A stretch of DNA of 64,000 nt, from NCBI RefSeq assembly GCF_009996845.1, contig NZ_JAACYS010000004.1, positions 1-64,000 of the forward strand, written 5' to 3'. The position numbers were made by a program, and so were the translations under genes. The notes beneath the pieces were generated by a model. The model was not told where the DNA came from. It searched no databases and saw nothing but the letters and a program-made list of their open reading frames with translations. Each line of letters starts with the position of its first letter. The stretch's first letter is position 1. Positions 46,639 to 55,255 of this stretch are shown in pieces. This DNA is from Pallidibacillus pasinlerensis. Its GTDB lineage: Bacteria > Bacillota > Bacilli > Bacillales > Caldibacillaceae.

Positions 46639-46665
46639 TATACTATGAAATTTCTTGGGTTTTGT
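46639..46665 (-). promoter_or_regulatory. Sigma-K promoter of spoVFA-spoVFB
   Basis: On the minus strand AC (46664-46665), a 16-nt spacer and CATAGTATA (46639-46647) match the sigma-K consensus AC-N16/17-CATANNNTA. It lies about 60 nt before spoVFA. The -10 is also one arm of a palindrome, CATAGTAT/ATACTATG (46624-46647). Confidence 0.75.
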
Positions 46666-46705
46666 GATTGTTTAATTTTTAACTTAAGCCTAACTAATGA
46701 ACAAA

Positions 46706-46761
46706 AAATTAAGCCTGACTCCCTTAAATATCTGAATTGATATTTAAGGGAGTCAGACTTA
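46706..46761 (-). terminator. Strong terminator of ymxH
   Basis: AAGTCTGACTCCCTTAAATA and its complement form a stem of more than 20 bp with one mismatch (46711-46760), followed on the minus strand by AATTTTTT. Confidence 0.9.
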
Positions 46762-46778
46762 ATCTTAATCGTTTATTT

Positions 46779-47033
46779 TTAATCCTCCTCAAGCTCCTCA
46801 TCTGGAAAGTCAATAATGATCATATCCGTTCCAATTTTTTTAATATATTTCCATGGCACACGAATTTCTCCACTACTTTTACGAAATTGAAACCATTTTC
46901 CTGTAGGAATGATTAAGGCAACAATTTGTCCAGTATGCTCGTTTATTTCTAAATCAGTTTGACCTAACACACCTAATCGTTCTGCTTTTTTTATATCGAC
47001 AATTTCTTTTCCTCCTAATTCACTTAACCTCAA
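46779..47033 (-). CDS. ymxH: YlmC/YmxH-family sporulation protein (PRC-barrel)
   Basis: The 84-residue protein has a PRC-barrel-like fold: MRLSELGGKEIVDIKKAERL, then GVLGQTDLEINEHTGQIVAL and VPWKYIKKIGTDMIIID. The family is annotated as sporulation-related in Bacillus; the molecular role is unclear. The start is TTG 47033 with AGGGTGAG upstream. It lies between mlpA and spoVFA, as in B. subtilis, but has its own strong terminator. Confidence 0.88.
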   Translation of the reverse strand: MRLSELGGKEIVDIKKAERLGVLGQTDLEINEHTGQIVALIIPTGKWFQFRKSSGEIRVPWKYIKKIGTDMIIIDFPDEELEED

Positions 47034-47107
47034 TTATCTCACCCTTTCCTGTCCTTCTTTTTATAATGTATTAAGGAAGTTCGCATTTTAGAATTATGAA
47101 CAAAGAA

Positions 47108-47135
47108 AAATGCAGACTACATTTAGTCTGCATCT
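47108..47135 (-). terminator. Rho-independent terminator of mlpA
   Basis: TGCAGACT, loop, AGTCTGCA (47111-47132) followed by TTTTTC on the minus strand. Confidence 0.85.
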
Positions 47136-47149
47136 ACATTGTTATTATT

Positions 47150-48388
47150 TTATTGTAATGCTTTCGGTAGTTTTCCGTTAGGACTGATTAATGATAGTGA
47201 AAAGTCTTTCGTAAAAATTCGTTCTGCCATACGATTTACATCTTCTTTAGTAATTGCATCTATAAGTTCAATTATTTCATCCGGCGTACGATGTTTACCT
47301 AATAATAATTCGTTTTTCCCATTTCGACTCATTCGACTATTCGTGCCTTCAAGTCCTAACATTAGATTTCCTTTTAATTGTTCCTTCGTATTTTTCAACT
47401 CTTTATCTGTTACTCCCTTTTCAACAAAAGTTTCGAGGGTTTGTTGAATTGTATCATAGAGTAAGTCTAGTTGATCCGCACCAGTTCCTCCGTATATGGC
47501 AACAATGCCGCTATCTTCATAGGATGAATGATAGGAATATACTGAATAAGCTAGTCCTCTTTGTTCTCGAACTTCTTGGAACAATCTACTACTCATACTG
47601 CCCCCTAAAATATTGTTCGAAATTATTAAATCATAAATATCTTCACTACCAACTGATAATCCTTCAAAACCTAGGCAAAGATGGACTTGCTCCGTATCTT
47701 TTTTTCTTGTTAACCAGTTTTTATTAAATACAGGTTTTGATTTGTTCGCTTCTAATCTTTCTCCTTGGTAGGAGCCAAAAATGTTTTCAATTTCCTCAAT
47801 AAATGATTCTGATACATTCCCTGCAACAGAAATTACAACATTGTCAGGTGTATATGTATGTTGGATATATTGTTTCAACATTTCATCAGTAAACGATTTA
47901 AGTGTTTTTTCAGTTCCTAAAATCGGATAGCCTAAAGGGTGATTAGCATAAATGGCTTTACTTAATAAATCATGAACAATATCATCTGGAGTATCTTCAT
48001 ACATTTTTATTTCTTCAAGCACTACATTTTTTTCCTTTTCTAACTCTCGTTCATCAAAAACAGAGTTGAAAAACATGTCCGATAAGACTTCTAATGCATA
48101 AGAAGCATGTGTATCTAATACTTTCGCATAATAACATGTATATTCTTTTGATGTAAAAGCATTTACTTGCCCACCGATTGAATCAAAGCTTTCTGCAATT
48201 TCTCTTGCGGAACGAGTTTTTGTACCTTTGAAAAACATATGTTCAATAAAATGAGAAATACCATTTAATTCTGGGCTTTCATGACGTGACCCGTTTTTAA
48301 CCCAGATTCCGATAGCTACTGATCGTAATATTGGCATTTCTTCTAAAACAATGCGAACTCCATTTTTGCAAGTATATTTTTTAATCAA
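47150..48388 (-). CDS. mlpA: M16-family zinc peptidase MlpA (YmxG)
   Basis: The 412-residue mitochondrial-processing-peptidase-like protein has zinc motif HFIEHMFFKGT near 46 with the Glu-rich GGQVNAFTSKEYTCYYAKVL block and a distal Glu near 123. The non-catalytic half has RLFQEVREQRGLAYSVYSYH. It is stand-alone, unlike the ymfF/ymfH pair. The start is TTG 48388, eight nt after AGGAGG. In B. subtilis the equivalent gene affects extracellular protease expression; function here is unproven. Confidence 0.93.
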   Translation of the reverse strand: MIKKYTCKNGVRIVLEEMPILRSVAIGIWVKNGSRHESPELNGISHFIEHMFFKGTKTRSAREIAESFDSIGGQVNAFTSKEYTCYYAKVLDTHASYALEVLSDMFFNSVFDERELEKEKNVVLEEIKMYEDTPDDIVHDLLSKAIYANHPLGYPILGTEKTLKSFTDEMLKQYIQHTYTPDNVVISVAGNVSESFIEEIENIFGSYQGERLEANKSKPVFNKNWLTRKKDTEQVHLCLGFEGLSVGSEDIYDLIISNNILGGSMSSRLFQEVREQRGLAYSVYSYHSSYEDSGIVAIYGGTGADQLDLLYDTIQQTLETFVEKGVTDKELKNTKEQLKGNLMLGLEGTNSRMSRNGKNELLLGKHRTPDEIIELIDAITKEDVNRMAERIFTKDFSLSLISPNGKLPKALQ

Positions 48389-48437
48389 GAAAATTTCCTC
48401 CTAATGTTGTTTTCTTTCATGCCTCGAATAATACATA

Positions 48438-49403
48438 TTATTTATTATTCATTCTTTTTTCATCCAAAAGATTGGTAACCGTTCCTAATCGATAACCTTC
48501 GTCTTTTATTTTTGTTAATAATGTATCCAGAGCTTTAGTCGTTGATTCAGTTGGATGAGCAAGAATAATCGCACCATTATGAAGTTGTTTTGTAACTCGG
48601 TGAATTAATGTTTGTGGAGTAGGATTTTTCCAATCAATTGTATCAATTGTCCACATGATTGTTTGCATGTTCATATCATCAGCAATTTGTACAACTTGAT
48701 CATTATAGCTCCCACTTGGTGGAGCAAACAGCTTCGGTGTTTTCCCTATTGTAGCTTGGATAATTTCATTGGTATCAAGTAATTGCTTTTTTATCTTCTC
48801 AGCACTTAATTGTTTCATATCCGGATGGGAATAGGAATGATTACCGATTTCATGTCCACCTTCATAAATCATTTTTACAAATTCTGGATTTTCTTTTGCC
48901 CATCTACCCTCGATAAAAAAAGTAGCATATACATTATGCTTTTTCAACGTAGCTAAAATGGGTGATAGAAATTCATTCCCCCACGCTACATTTATCGTAA
49001 GTGCAATCATTGGTTTATCAGGATGTCCTCGGAATATTGGTGCGGGAGGTAAATCCTTCAAATGAATTTTTGGTTGTACTTGTTCAAATACAAGTTCATT
49101 TTTAATAAAAACACCATCATCCTTCATATTTTCAAAAGATGCTTTAATATCTACTTTTAAACCATTGTAGCCTGGCATTTTTTTCCATACCTTGTCAATT
49201 TTAGCATCTTGTGCTGGAATTTCAAACTCAGAAGCTTTTTGTTCAATCTCTACTAAAAGACTATCTTTACTAGCAGAGGCTGTTACCGCATCCGATTTTA
49301 ATTTTTCAACGTATTTGTCTGTAAATGAATTTTGAACAATAAAAAAGGCAAAAATTGGAATAATGATAAATAGTGCAATGCGCAAAAAAGGAAACTTTTT
49401 CAT
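48438..49403 (-). CDS. ylxY: YlxY polysaccharide-deacetylase-like membrane protein
   Basis: The 321-residue protein has an N-terminal membrane anchor (IALFIIIPIFAFFIVQ at 9-24) and an extracellular NodB-type domain from about 125. In active enzymes the first motif is TFDDG; here it reads ALTINVAWGNEFL, so the metal-binding Asp pair is missing. NHSYSHPDM near 190 keeps the His pair. It is thus probably not a classical deacetylase. Family members are sporulation-associated. ATG 49403 follows AAGGAGG. It sits between pnp and mlpA as in B. subtilis. Confidence 0.9.
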   Translation of the reverse strand: MKKFPFLRIALFIIIPIFAFFIVQNSFTDKYVEKLKSDAVTASASKDSLLVEIEQKASEFEIPAQDAKIDKVWKKMPGYNGLKVDIKASFENMKDDGVFIKNELVFEQVQPKIHLKDLPPAPIFRGHPDKPMIALTINVAWGNEFLSPILATLKKHNVYATFFIEGRWAKENPEFVKMIYEGGHEIGNHSYSHPDMKQLSAEKIKKQLLDTNEIIQATIGKTPKLFAPPSGSYNDQVVQIADDMNMQTIMWTIDTIDWKNPTPQTLIHRVTKQLHNGAIILAHPTESTTKALDTLLTKIKDEGYRLGTVTNLLDEKRMNNK

Positions 49404-49506
49404 AAACATTCCTCCTTACAACATATTATGTAAGGAACGGACAAGTTAGAACGTTTATGAAAAAGACCTAGTTTGTTAGATTTTTCACAAATATGTATTG
49501 AATATT

Positions 49507-49540
49507 AAAAAGGGACCTTACTCAATTGAGAAAGTCCTGT
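49507..49540 (-). terminator. Terminator downstream of pnp
   Basis: On the minus strand AGGACTTTCTCA and TGAGTAAGGTCC form an imperfect stem around the palindrome CTCAATTGAG, followed by CTTTTTAAT. A second hairpin (AATGGGG/CCCCATT, 49553-49583) lies between it and the pnp stop. Confidence 0.7.
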
Positions 49541-49640
49541 TGTTATGTATTTAATGGGGGAGATCCAGAAGGATTGCCCCATTTCAAAGTCTTCTATTCC
49601 GGCCTTATTCTTATGAATAATGACTTGTGGAATTTATCAT

Positions 49641-51749
49641 CTATTGATTATTCTGTTTTTGTTCTCTTAATACTGCTTTACGAGATAAATTAATACGTCC
49701 TTGTTTATCAATTTCAGTAACTTTAACTAAAATTTCATCACCGATTGATACTACATCTTCAACTTTGCCTACACGTTCTTCTGCAAGTTCTGAAATGTGG
49801 ACAAGTCCATCTTTACCAGCAAATAGTTCTACAAACGCACCGAATTTTTCAATACGTTTTACTTTACCTAGGTACATTTGTCCAACTTCAACTTCGCGAA
49901 CGATGTTTTCAATAATTTTTTGTGCTTTATCATTTGCTTCTTGATCTGGTGAAGAAATATATACTGTACCGTCTTGTTCAATATCAATTTTTACGCCGGT
50001 TTCTTCAATAATCTTTTTAACATTTTTACCACTTGGTCCAATAACATCACCGATTTTTTCTGGTTTAATATGCATAGATGTGATTTTCGGTGCATAAACT
50101 GAAAGTTGTTTACGTGGTTCACTAATTGTAGATAGCATATGTTCTAAGATTTCTGCCCGACCTTTTTTCGCTTGTTCTAAAGCTTCTTTAATAATTTCTT
50201 TTGTAATACCTTCAATTTTAATATCCATTTGTAAGGCAGTAATACCTTTAGATGTACCTGCAACTTTAAAGTCCATATCACCTAAATGGTCTTCCATACC
50301 TTGGATATCCGATAAAATTGTATAATGTTCACCTGACATTACAAGTCCCATTGCAATCCCTGATACAGGAGCTTTAATTGGAACACCAGCGTCCATTAAT
50401 GCAAGGGTTGACCCACAAATACTTGCCTGTGAAGATGAACCATTAGACTCTAAAACTTCCGATACGAGACGTATTGTATATGGAAATTCCTTTTCGGATG
50501 GAATAATTGGTTCTAATGCTCGTTCACCTAACGCACCGTGACCAATTTCTCTTCGCCCTGGAGAACCCATACGTCCTGTTTCACCAACGGAAAATGGTGG
50601 GAAATTATAATGGTGCATAAAACGTTTCGATTCTTCAAGTCCGATACCATCTAAGATTTGTACATCACCTAATGCACCAAGTGTACACACACTTAAAGCT
50701 TGTGTTTGTCCACGAGTAAATAATCCTGAACCATGGGCACGTGGTAAAATACCGACACTTGATGAAAGTGGTCGAATTTCATCAGCTTGTCGACCATCTG
50801 GACGAATTTTCTCTACTGTGATTAGACGACGTACTTCTTCTTTCACAATTTTATCAAGTACATTTTGTACATGTTTCATTGTTTCTTCGTCTGCTTCTTG
50901 TTCTTCATATTTCGCAACAACTTTTTCCTTCACAGCATTAATCGCATCTTCTCGTGCATGCTTTTCTTTAACTTGAATGGCTTCGATCATTTCTTTTTCA
51001 CAAATTTGTCGAACTGCCGTTTCAATGTCAGCATCAATTTCAAATAATTTAACTTCCATTTTTTCTTTTCCAACAGCTTGAACAATTTCCTCTTGGAAAG
51101 CAATTAAACGTTTAATTTCCTCATGGGCAAACATAATTGCATCTAACATCGTTTCTTCTGATACTTCATTTGCACCGGCTTCAACCATGTTAATCGCATC
51201 TTTTGTTCCAGCGACTGTTAAATGCATTTCACTTTTTTCAGCTTGTTCTACAGTTGGGTTAATGACGAATTCACCATCAACAAGTCCGACTACTACGCCT
51301 GCAATCGGCCCTGAAAATGGAATGTCTGAAATGGATAGAGATACAGATGCACCTAACATTGCAGCCATTTCTGGAGAACAGTCTTGATCAACACTCATGA
51401 CCATAGCAATAACTTGCACTTCATTACGGAAGCCATCAGGGAACAGTGGTCGAATTGGACGGTCAATTAAACGAGATGCTAATGTTGCGTGTTCACTCGG
51501 TCTTCCTTCCCGTTTAATAAAGCCACCAGGTATTTTTCCTACTGCATATAATCGTTCTTCGTAATTCACAGTTAACGGAAAGAAGTCAACAGCTTTAGCA
51601 TCCTTTGAAGCTGCAGCAGTAACGAGTACAGCACTTTCACCATAACGAATTAAACAAGAGCCGTTTGCTTGTTTAGCAAGTTGTCCTATTTCAACAACAA
51701 GCGGACGTCCTGCCCATTCGATGGAAAATGTTTGTTTTTCACTCTCCAT
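49641..51749 (-). CDS. pnp: Polynucleotide phosphorylase
   Basis: The 702-residue phosphorolytic 3'-5' exoribonuclease is a trimer. The first RNase PH domain lies at residues 10-140 ([20 protein letters not shown]), then an all-alpha domain. The second RNase PH domain at about 310-540 has [20 protein letters not shown] and [23 protein letters not shown] domain ([19 protein letters not shown]) and S1 domain ([20 protein letters not shown]) close the protein. ATG 51749 has GGAG 11 nt upstream. It follows rpsO, the conserved rpsO-pnp order, with a terminator between. Confidence 0.97.
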   Translation of the reverse strand: MESEKQTFSIEWAGRPLVVEIGQLAKQANGSCLIRYGESAVLVTAAASKDAKAVDFFPLTVNYEERLYAVGKIPGGFIKREGRPSEHATLASRLIDRPIRPLFPDGFRNEVQVIAMVMSVDQDCSPEMAAMLGASVSLSISDIPFSGPIAGVVVGLVDGEFVINPTVEQAEKSEMHLTVAGTKDAINMVEAGANEVSEETMLDAIMFAHEEIKRLIAFQEEIVQAVGKEKMEVKLFEIDADIETAVRQICEKEMIEAIQVKEKHAREDAINAVKEKVVAKYEEQEADEETMKHVQNVLDKIVKEEVRRLITVEKIRPDGRQADEIRPLSSSVGILPRAHGSGLFTRGQTQALSVCTLGALGDVQILDGIGLEESKRFMHHYNFPPFSVGETGRMGSPGRREIGHGALGERALEPIIPSEKEFPYTIRLVSEVLESNGSSSQASICGSTLALMDAGVPIKAPVSGIAMGLVMSGEHYTILSDIQGMEDHLGDMDFKVAGTSKGITALQMDIKIEGITKEIIKEALEQAKKGRAEILEHMLSTISEPRKQLSVYAPKITSMHIKPEKIGDVIGPSGKNVKKIIEETGVKIDIEQDGTVYISSPDQEANDKAQKIIENIVREVEVGQMYLGKVKRIEKFGAFVELFAGKDGLVHISELAEERVGKVEDVVSIGDEILVKVTEIDKQGRINLSRKAVLREQKQNNQ

Positions 51750-51805
51750 ATAAATATAGTCTCCTTTCTAGTCTTACAAAACAATTTATTTCCTATTATT
51801 TATTA

Positions 51806-51823
51806 TGTATTGTAAACAATACA
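51806..51823. promoter_or_regulatory. Palindrome upstream of pnp
   Basis: TGTATTG-TAAA-CAATACA, a perfect 7-bp inverted repeat about 55 nt upstream of pnp. It could be an operator or leader hairpin; no identification. Confidence 0.35.
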
Positions 51824-51907
51824 AGATTGGTCATAATGGTAAGTTTTTTCTATATATATTGTGCAATATTGTCTTTAACGTATAATTTATGTATTTAAAA
51901 ATTTGCT

Positions 51908-51942
51908 AATAAAAAAGCGGGAAAATTCCCGCTTTTCTTTTT
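51908..51942 (-). terminator. Rho-independent terminator of rpsO
   Basis: AAAGCGGGAA and TTCCCGCTTT form a perfect 10-bp stem followed by a T run on the minus strand. Confidence 0.9.
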
Positions 51943-52210
51943 ATCTGCGTAGACCTAGTTTGTTAATTAATTCACGGTAACGTTGAACGTCTTTATTACG
52001 TAAATAAGTTAATAGGTTACGACGTTTACCAACCATTTTCATTAATCCACGACGAGAATGGTGGTCTTTTTTATGAGTTTTTAAATGCTCATTTAAAATG
52101 TGGATTTTTTCAGTAAGAATCGCAATTTGAACTTCTGGAGAACCAGTATCTCCTTCATGAGTTCTGTATTGCTTAATAATCTCATTTTTACGTTCTTGTG
52201 TTAAAGCCAT
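51941..52210 (-). CDS. rpsO: Ribosomal protein S15
   Basis: This 30S protein of 89 residues binds the three-way junction of 16S rRNA. The typical [18 protein letters not shown]-type block is present ([20 protein letters not shown] near 15), then [20 protein letters not shown] and [23 protein letters not shown] 52210 follows GGAGGTGAACATCA. It has its own promoter and a structured leader. Confidence 0.98.
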   Translation of the reverse strand: MALTQERKNEIIKQYRTHEGDTGSPEVQIAILTEKIHILNEHLKTHKKDHHSRRGLMKMVGKRRNLLTYLRNKDVQRYRELINKLGLRR

Positions 52211-52297
52211 TGATGTTCACCTCCTATTTATTCAACATCCCCTCAACCTAGCAATTCGTCGGAGTAGTCGAAATGCCAAGCAAAGGTTCATATCACG
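52211..52297 (-). ncRNA. Candidate S15-binding leader of rpsO mRNA
   Basis: The roughly 87-nt leader contains AACCTTTGCTTGG, a CATTTCGACTACTCCGACGA segment and GCTAGGTTGAGGGGATG. AACCT and AGGTT can close a multi-branched structure with CTACTCCGACGAAT inside. Bacillales rpsO leaders are known that mimic the S15 site on 16S rRNA and shut off translation. The resemblance here is from memory of those leaders. Confidence 0.5.
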
Positions 52298-52303
52298 GTA
52301 TTT

Positions 52304-52332
52304 AGAATACTACTTTTTCACTAAATTTGCAA
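52304..52332 (-). promoter_or_regulatory. Sigma-A promoter of rpsO
   Basis: TTGCAA (52327-52332), 17-nt spacer, TATTCT (52304-52309) on the minus strand, about 94 nt upstream of the rpsO start. Confidence 0.65.
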
Positions 52333-52398
52333 GTAATAAATTAAGAAAAAAATTTTCTAGCAATAGTATATCCAATGTGAAGCTAATACAGACATTTG

Positions 52399-53343
52399 TT
52401 AACTCATTTGTTTAAAATAATTTCTTGCATCATGTTCATCTTGTTTCATTTGCAAAATCAAATCATCAATTGAATCAAATTTTAATTCATCACGTAAATA
52501 TTTACGCCATTCTAAAATTACACTTTGTCCATAAATATCATCATCAAAATCTAATAAATAAACTTCAACAAATCGTTTTGTTTTTTCTTCATTGAAAGTT
52601 GGATTATAACCGATACTAGCTACACCGTTTACCCAAGTGCCATTTACATATAATCTGACTACGTATACGCCATTTCTTGGATAAACGTAACGATCATCAA
52701 TTTGTAAATTTGCAGTCGGAAATCCTAATTTTCTTCCGCGCTTCTCACCATGAACGACATAACCGGCCATTGTATAATGTCTACCTAAATATTCGTTTAC
52801 TTCTTCAACTTTTCCTTCAGAAATAAGAGAACGAATTAAAGTAGAACTAATTTTTTCTTTGTTTTTTGTAACTTTCCCTACAGTTGTATGATTAAATTGA
52901 CCTTTACTATGGTCTCTAATCGTTTCCATTGTTCCTTTGCCAAATTTACCATATGTATAGTCAAAGCCAGCTGTTAGATGTTTTACGTTCAACTGAATAA
53001 TATAATTATCAATAAAATATTCAGGGGTAAATGAAGCTAATTCACGTGTAAATGGCACGATAAATAAATAATCCAAACCTAATTTTTCAATAATTTCTAT
53101 TTTTTCATCAAGTAATGTTATATATTTAACATTTTCCGGATTTTTGCTAAGGACTTCTTTTGGTGACGGATCAAAGGTCATTACAGCACTTTTCCAATTG
53201 TTTTCCTCAGCAATTTTCTTAGCTGTCAAGATGACTTCTTTGTGTCCTATATGTATTCCATCAAAAAAACCGATAGCAATGGACAATGGGGGTAGCGATT
53301 CACTTTTTAAGTTATTTGGAATTCCTAAACGTATGACTTTCAC
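52399..53343 (-). CDS. ribF: Bifunctional riboflavin kinase/FAD synthetase
   Basis: The 314-residue enzyme makes FMN and FAD. The N-terminal FMN adenylyltransferase domain has AIGFFDGIHIGHKEVI near 24 and ISSTLIRSLISEG near 163. The C-terminal riboflavin kinase domain has GEKRGRKLGFPTANLQI near 195. I choose GTG 53343, nine nt after AAAGGTG, which gives the family start MKVIRLG; the GTG four codons up belongs to the ribosome-binding site. It follows truB at 18 nt. Confidence 0.95.
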   Translation of the reverse strand: MKVIRLGIPNNLKSESLPPLSIAIGFFDGIHIGHKEVILTAKKIAEENNWKSAVMTFDPSPKEVLSKNPENVKYITLLDEKIEIIEKLGLDYLFIVPFTRELASFTPEYFIDNYIIQLNVKHLTAGFDYTYGKFGKGTMETIRDHSKGQFNHTTVGKVTKNKEKISSTLIRSLISEGKVEEVNEYLGRHYTMAGYVVHGEKRGRKLGFPTANLQIDDRYVYPRNGVYVVRLYVNGTWVNGVASIGYNPTFNEEKTKRFVEVYLLDFDDDIYGQSVILEWRKYLRDELKFDSIDDLILQMKQDEHDARNYFKQMS

Positions 53344-53361
53344 TGTTTTACGCACCTTTCA

Positions 53362-54291
53362 TTATTCGAAGACTAAAACTCGATCTGGTTTCATCATACC
53401 GATTTTTGTTGGGTGTTTTCTATAAATAGCTATAATTTTTTCATTATGAGATATTGCAATCGGACCTTCTTCTTGTAAATAGGGTTCTGGTAGAGGTAAA
53501 ACTGCGCCATTTCTAACCCTACTTGCTAATGTATCATGAATTACAAGTTTCGGCAATTCATTAAGAGCGGCTTCAATTGGAAGAAATATCTCATCTAATT
53601 TGTCATGATTAATTTTATCCTCGATTTCTTCAAATGTAAAACAGTCATTTTTCTGAATTCCTGCAGAACTTGTCCGAACAAGTTTTGACATATGGGCAGG
53701 ATATCCTAACATCTCCCCAATCATCACAGCTAATGTTCGAATATAAGTTCCTTTACTACATGATACTTTTATTGAAAAACGAATAGTATCGCCAGTAAAT
53801 TCCTCATCTTGATCGAGTAATTCCAATTCATAAATAGAAACAGTTCTTTTCGGTCTTTCTACTGGAATTCCTTCTCTAGCATATTCGTATAGCCGTTTTC
53901 CTTTCACTTTTACCGCCGAAAACATTGGTGGAATTTGTTCAATCTCACCCGTTAACTGTTCAAGGACAGCTAATATTTGTTCACGTTTTACTGGTGAAGA
54001 AATGCTTTTTTGCTCAACAACTTCTCCATCTGAATCTTCTGTCGTTGTGGAAGTACCTATTGTCACTTCACCAATATAACTTTTTCCAGCATCAGTTAAA
54101 TATTGAACTACTTTCGTTGCTTGTCCAACACAAATAGGTAAAACCCCTGTCACATTTGGATCAAGAGTCCCAGTATGACCGACTTTTTTTGTTCTTAATA
54201 ACTTGCGAATCTTCATCACACAGTCATGTGATGTCATTCCTGCTGGCTTCCATAATGGAACAATGCCGTTTAATTGTTGTTTCTCTGCCAT
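53362..54291 (-). CDS. truB: tRNA pseudouridine-55 synthase
   Basis: The 309-residue enzyme makes pseudouridine 55 in the tRNA T-loop. GIVPLWKPAGMTSHDCV lies at 9-25, the catalytic Asp in HTGTLDPNVTGVLPICVG near 43, and VKVSCSKGTYIRTLA-type sequence (KVSCSKGTYIRTLAVMIGEM) near 170. ATG 54291 follows AGGTG; GTG 54300 is within that site. Dispersed repeat copy 3 separates it from rbfA, with which it is contiguous in B. subtilis. Confidence 0.96.
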   Translation of the reverse strand: MAEKQQLNGIVPLWKPAGMTSHDCVMKIRKLLRTKKVGHTGTLDPNVTGVLPICVGQATKVVQYLTDAGKSYIGEVTIGTSTTTEDSDGEVVEQKSISSPVKREQILAVLEQLTGEIEQIPPMFSAVKVKGKRLYEYAREGIPVERPKRTVSIYELELLDQDEEFTGDTIRFSIKVSCSKGTYIRTLAVMIGEMLGYPAHMSKLVRTSSAGIQKNDCFTFEEIEDKINHDKLDEIFLPIEAALNELPKLVIHDTLASRVRNGAVLPLPEPYLQEEGPIAISHNEKIIAIYRKHPTKIGMMKPDRVLVFE

Positions 54292-54382
54292 ATAACACAC
54301 CTGCCAAATTTACAATTTAATAACTTTTTATAAGTAGTTGAGAAAATAAAGCGAGCGGAAATTGATAGGGATATGAAGTGAA

Positions 54383-54544
54383 GGTGGCGGCGACTCGCAA
54401 AAATGTTTCACATTTTTTCTGCGGTGCAGATTCAGTGAAGCATATTCAGAGTCCTGCGGGAAAAGCGTGAGTCTTAAGACCCCTAGAGACGTGTCTTGCA
54501 AGGCGAGGAGGCTCAAAGCAGCCCCTAGGAAAGCGTCCGCCACC
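54383..54544 (-). repeat. Dispersed GC-rich intergenic repeat, copy 3
   Basis: This copy is in the opposite orientation to copies 1 and 2. Its ends are GGTGGCGG(A)CG and CGCCGCCACC. It shares the block CCCGCAGGACTCTGAATATG through CTGCACCGCAG to AATGTGAAACATTTTTGCG. It lies between rbfA and truB, inside an operon that is uninterrupted in B. subtilis, and just downstream of the hairpin at 54569-54597. Confidence 0.85.
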
Positions 54545-54568
54545 GGAACATTGCCTAAAAAACTACTA

Positions 54569-54597
54569 AGGGGCTGAGTTTGGACAGCCCCTTAATA
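54569..54597 (-). terminator. Hairpin after rbfA
   Basis: AAGGGGCTG-TCCAAACT-CAGCCCCTT, a perfect 9-bp stem immediately after the rbfA stop codon. The following T run is poor, so termination may be partial. Confidence 0.6.
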
Positions 54598-54600
54598 TTA

Positions 54601-54960
54601 TTATTCATTATCTTTATTTTCTTCACGTTGAATTTGATTTAACAAAGTTTCAATTCGATTTCCATAATCAATTGATTCATCAAATTCAAAAAAGATTTCA
54701 GGTGTTTTACGCAGTCTTATCCGTTTACCAATTTCCGAACGGATAAATCCTTTTGCTTTAGATAAACCAATTAATGTCTCTTCTTTTTTCTGTTCGTCAC
54801 CTAAAACGGAAATATATACTGTTGCTTGTTGAAGATCACCAGTCACTTCAACATCTGTCACTGTAACGAATCCAACTCTTGGATCCTTTATTTTGCGACT
54901 AATAATTTCGCTTAATTCTTTTTTCATTTGTTCGCCAACTTGTTTCGAACGAAAAGACAA
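54601..54960 (-). CDS. rbfA: Ribosome-binding factor A
   Basis: The 119-residue KH-type 30S maturation factor begins [20 protein letters not shown] and continues with [20 protein letters not shown] and [13 protein letters not shown] use TTG 54960, six nt after AGAGGTG, which gives the family start; the GTG three codons upstream is in that site. It follows ylxP by 16 nt and ends the nusA operon before the hairpin and repeat copy 3. Confidence 0.95.
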   Translation of the reverse strand: MSFRSKQVGEQMKKELSEIISRKIKDPRVGFVTVTDVEVTGDLQQATVYISVLGDEQKKEETLIGLSKAKGFIRSEIGKRIRLRKTPEIFFEFDESIDYGNRIETLLNQIQREENKDNE

Positions 54961-54976
54961 ATTAATCACCTCTAAC

Positions 54977-55255
54977 TTAAAGCCAGTCTACATGAGTTAC
55001 CGTTCTTTCTATTTCAGGAAAAGAGTCAATCAATGTTAGTGCTTTTTGAAACTCTTGTTCCGCAATATTTTTCGACGAAGAGACTGTAACGATTTTAATT
55101 TTTGTTCGTTGCCAAACATTTTGATGGTCAACTTCTGCTATCGAAATGTTAAATTGATTTCGAAGTCTTGTAATAATCCGTTGTAAAACTGAACGTTTTT
55201 CTTTTAACGACTGAGCATCATAAATTAAACATTCAATTTCAGCGGCCAAAATCAT
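54977..55255 (-). CDS. ylxP: YlxP (DUF503)
   Basis: The 92-residue protein has the DUF503 pattern [20 protein letters not shown], then [17 protein letters not shown] and a C-terminal RTVTHVDWL. The conserved operon position infB-ylxP-rbfA suggests a link to ribosome maturation; the function is not established. It overlaps infB by ATGA. Confidence 0.92.
   Translation of the reverse strand: MILAAEIECLIYDAQSLKEKRSVLQRIITRLRNQFNISIAEVDHQNVWQRTKIKIVTVSSSKNIAEQEFQKALTLIDSFPEIERTVTHVDWL

Noticed and set aside
46582-46778. Possible lysine or other riboswitch upstream of spoVFA or asd.
   Set aside because: Gaps are too short and AT-rich for a lysine riboswitch; only hairpins and promoters are visible.
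54328-54543. 71-codon minus-strand frame across dispersed repeat copy 3.
   Set aside because: The same repeat; the frame is broken in the other copies.
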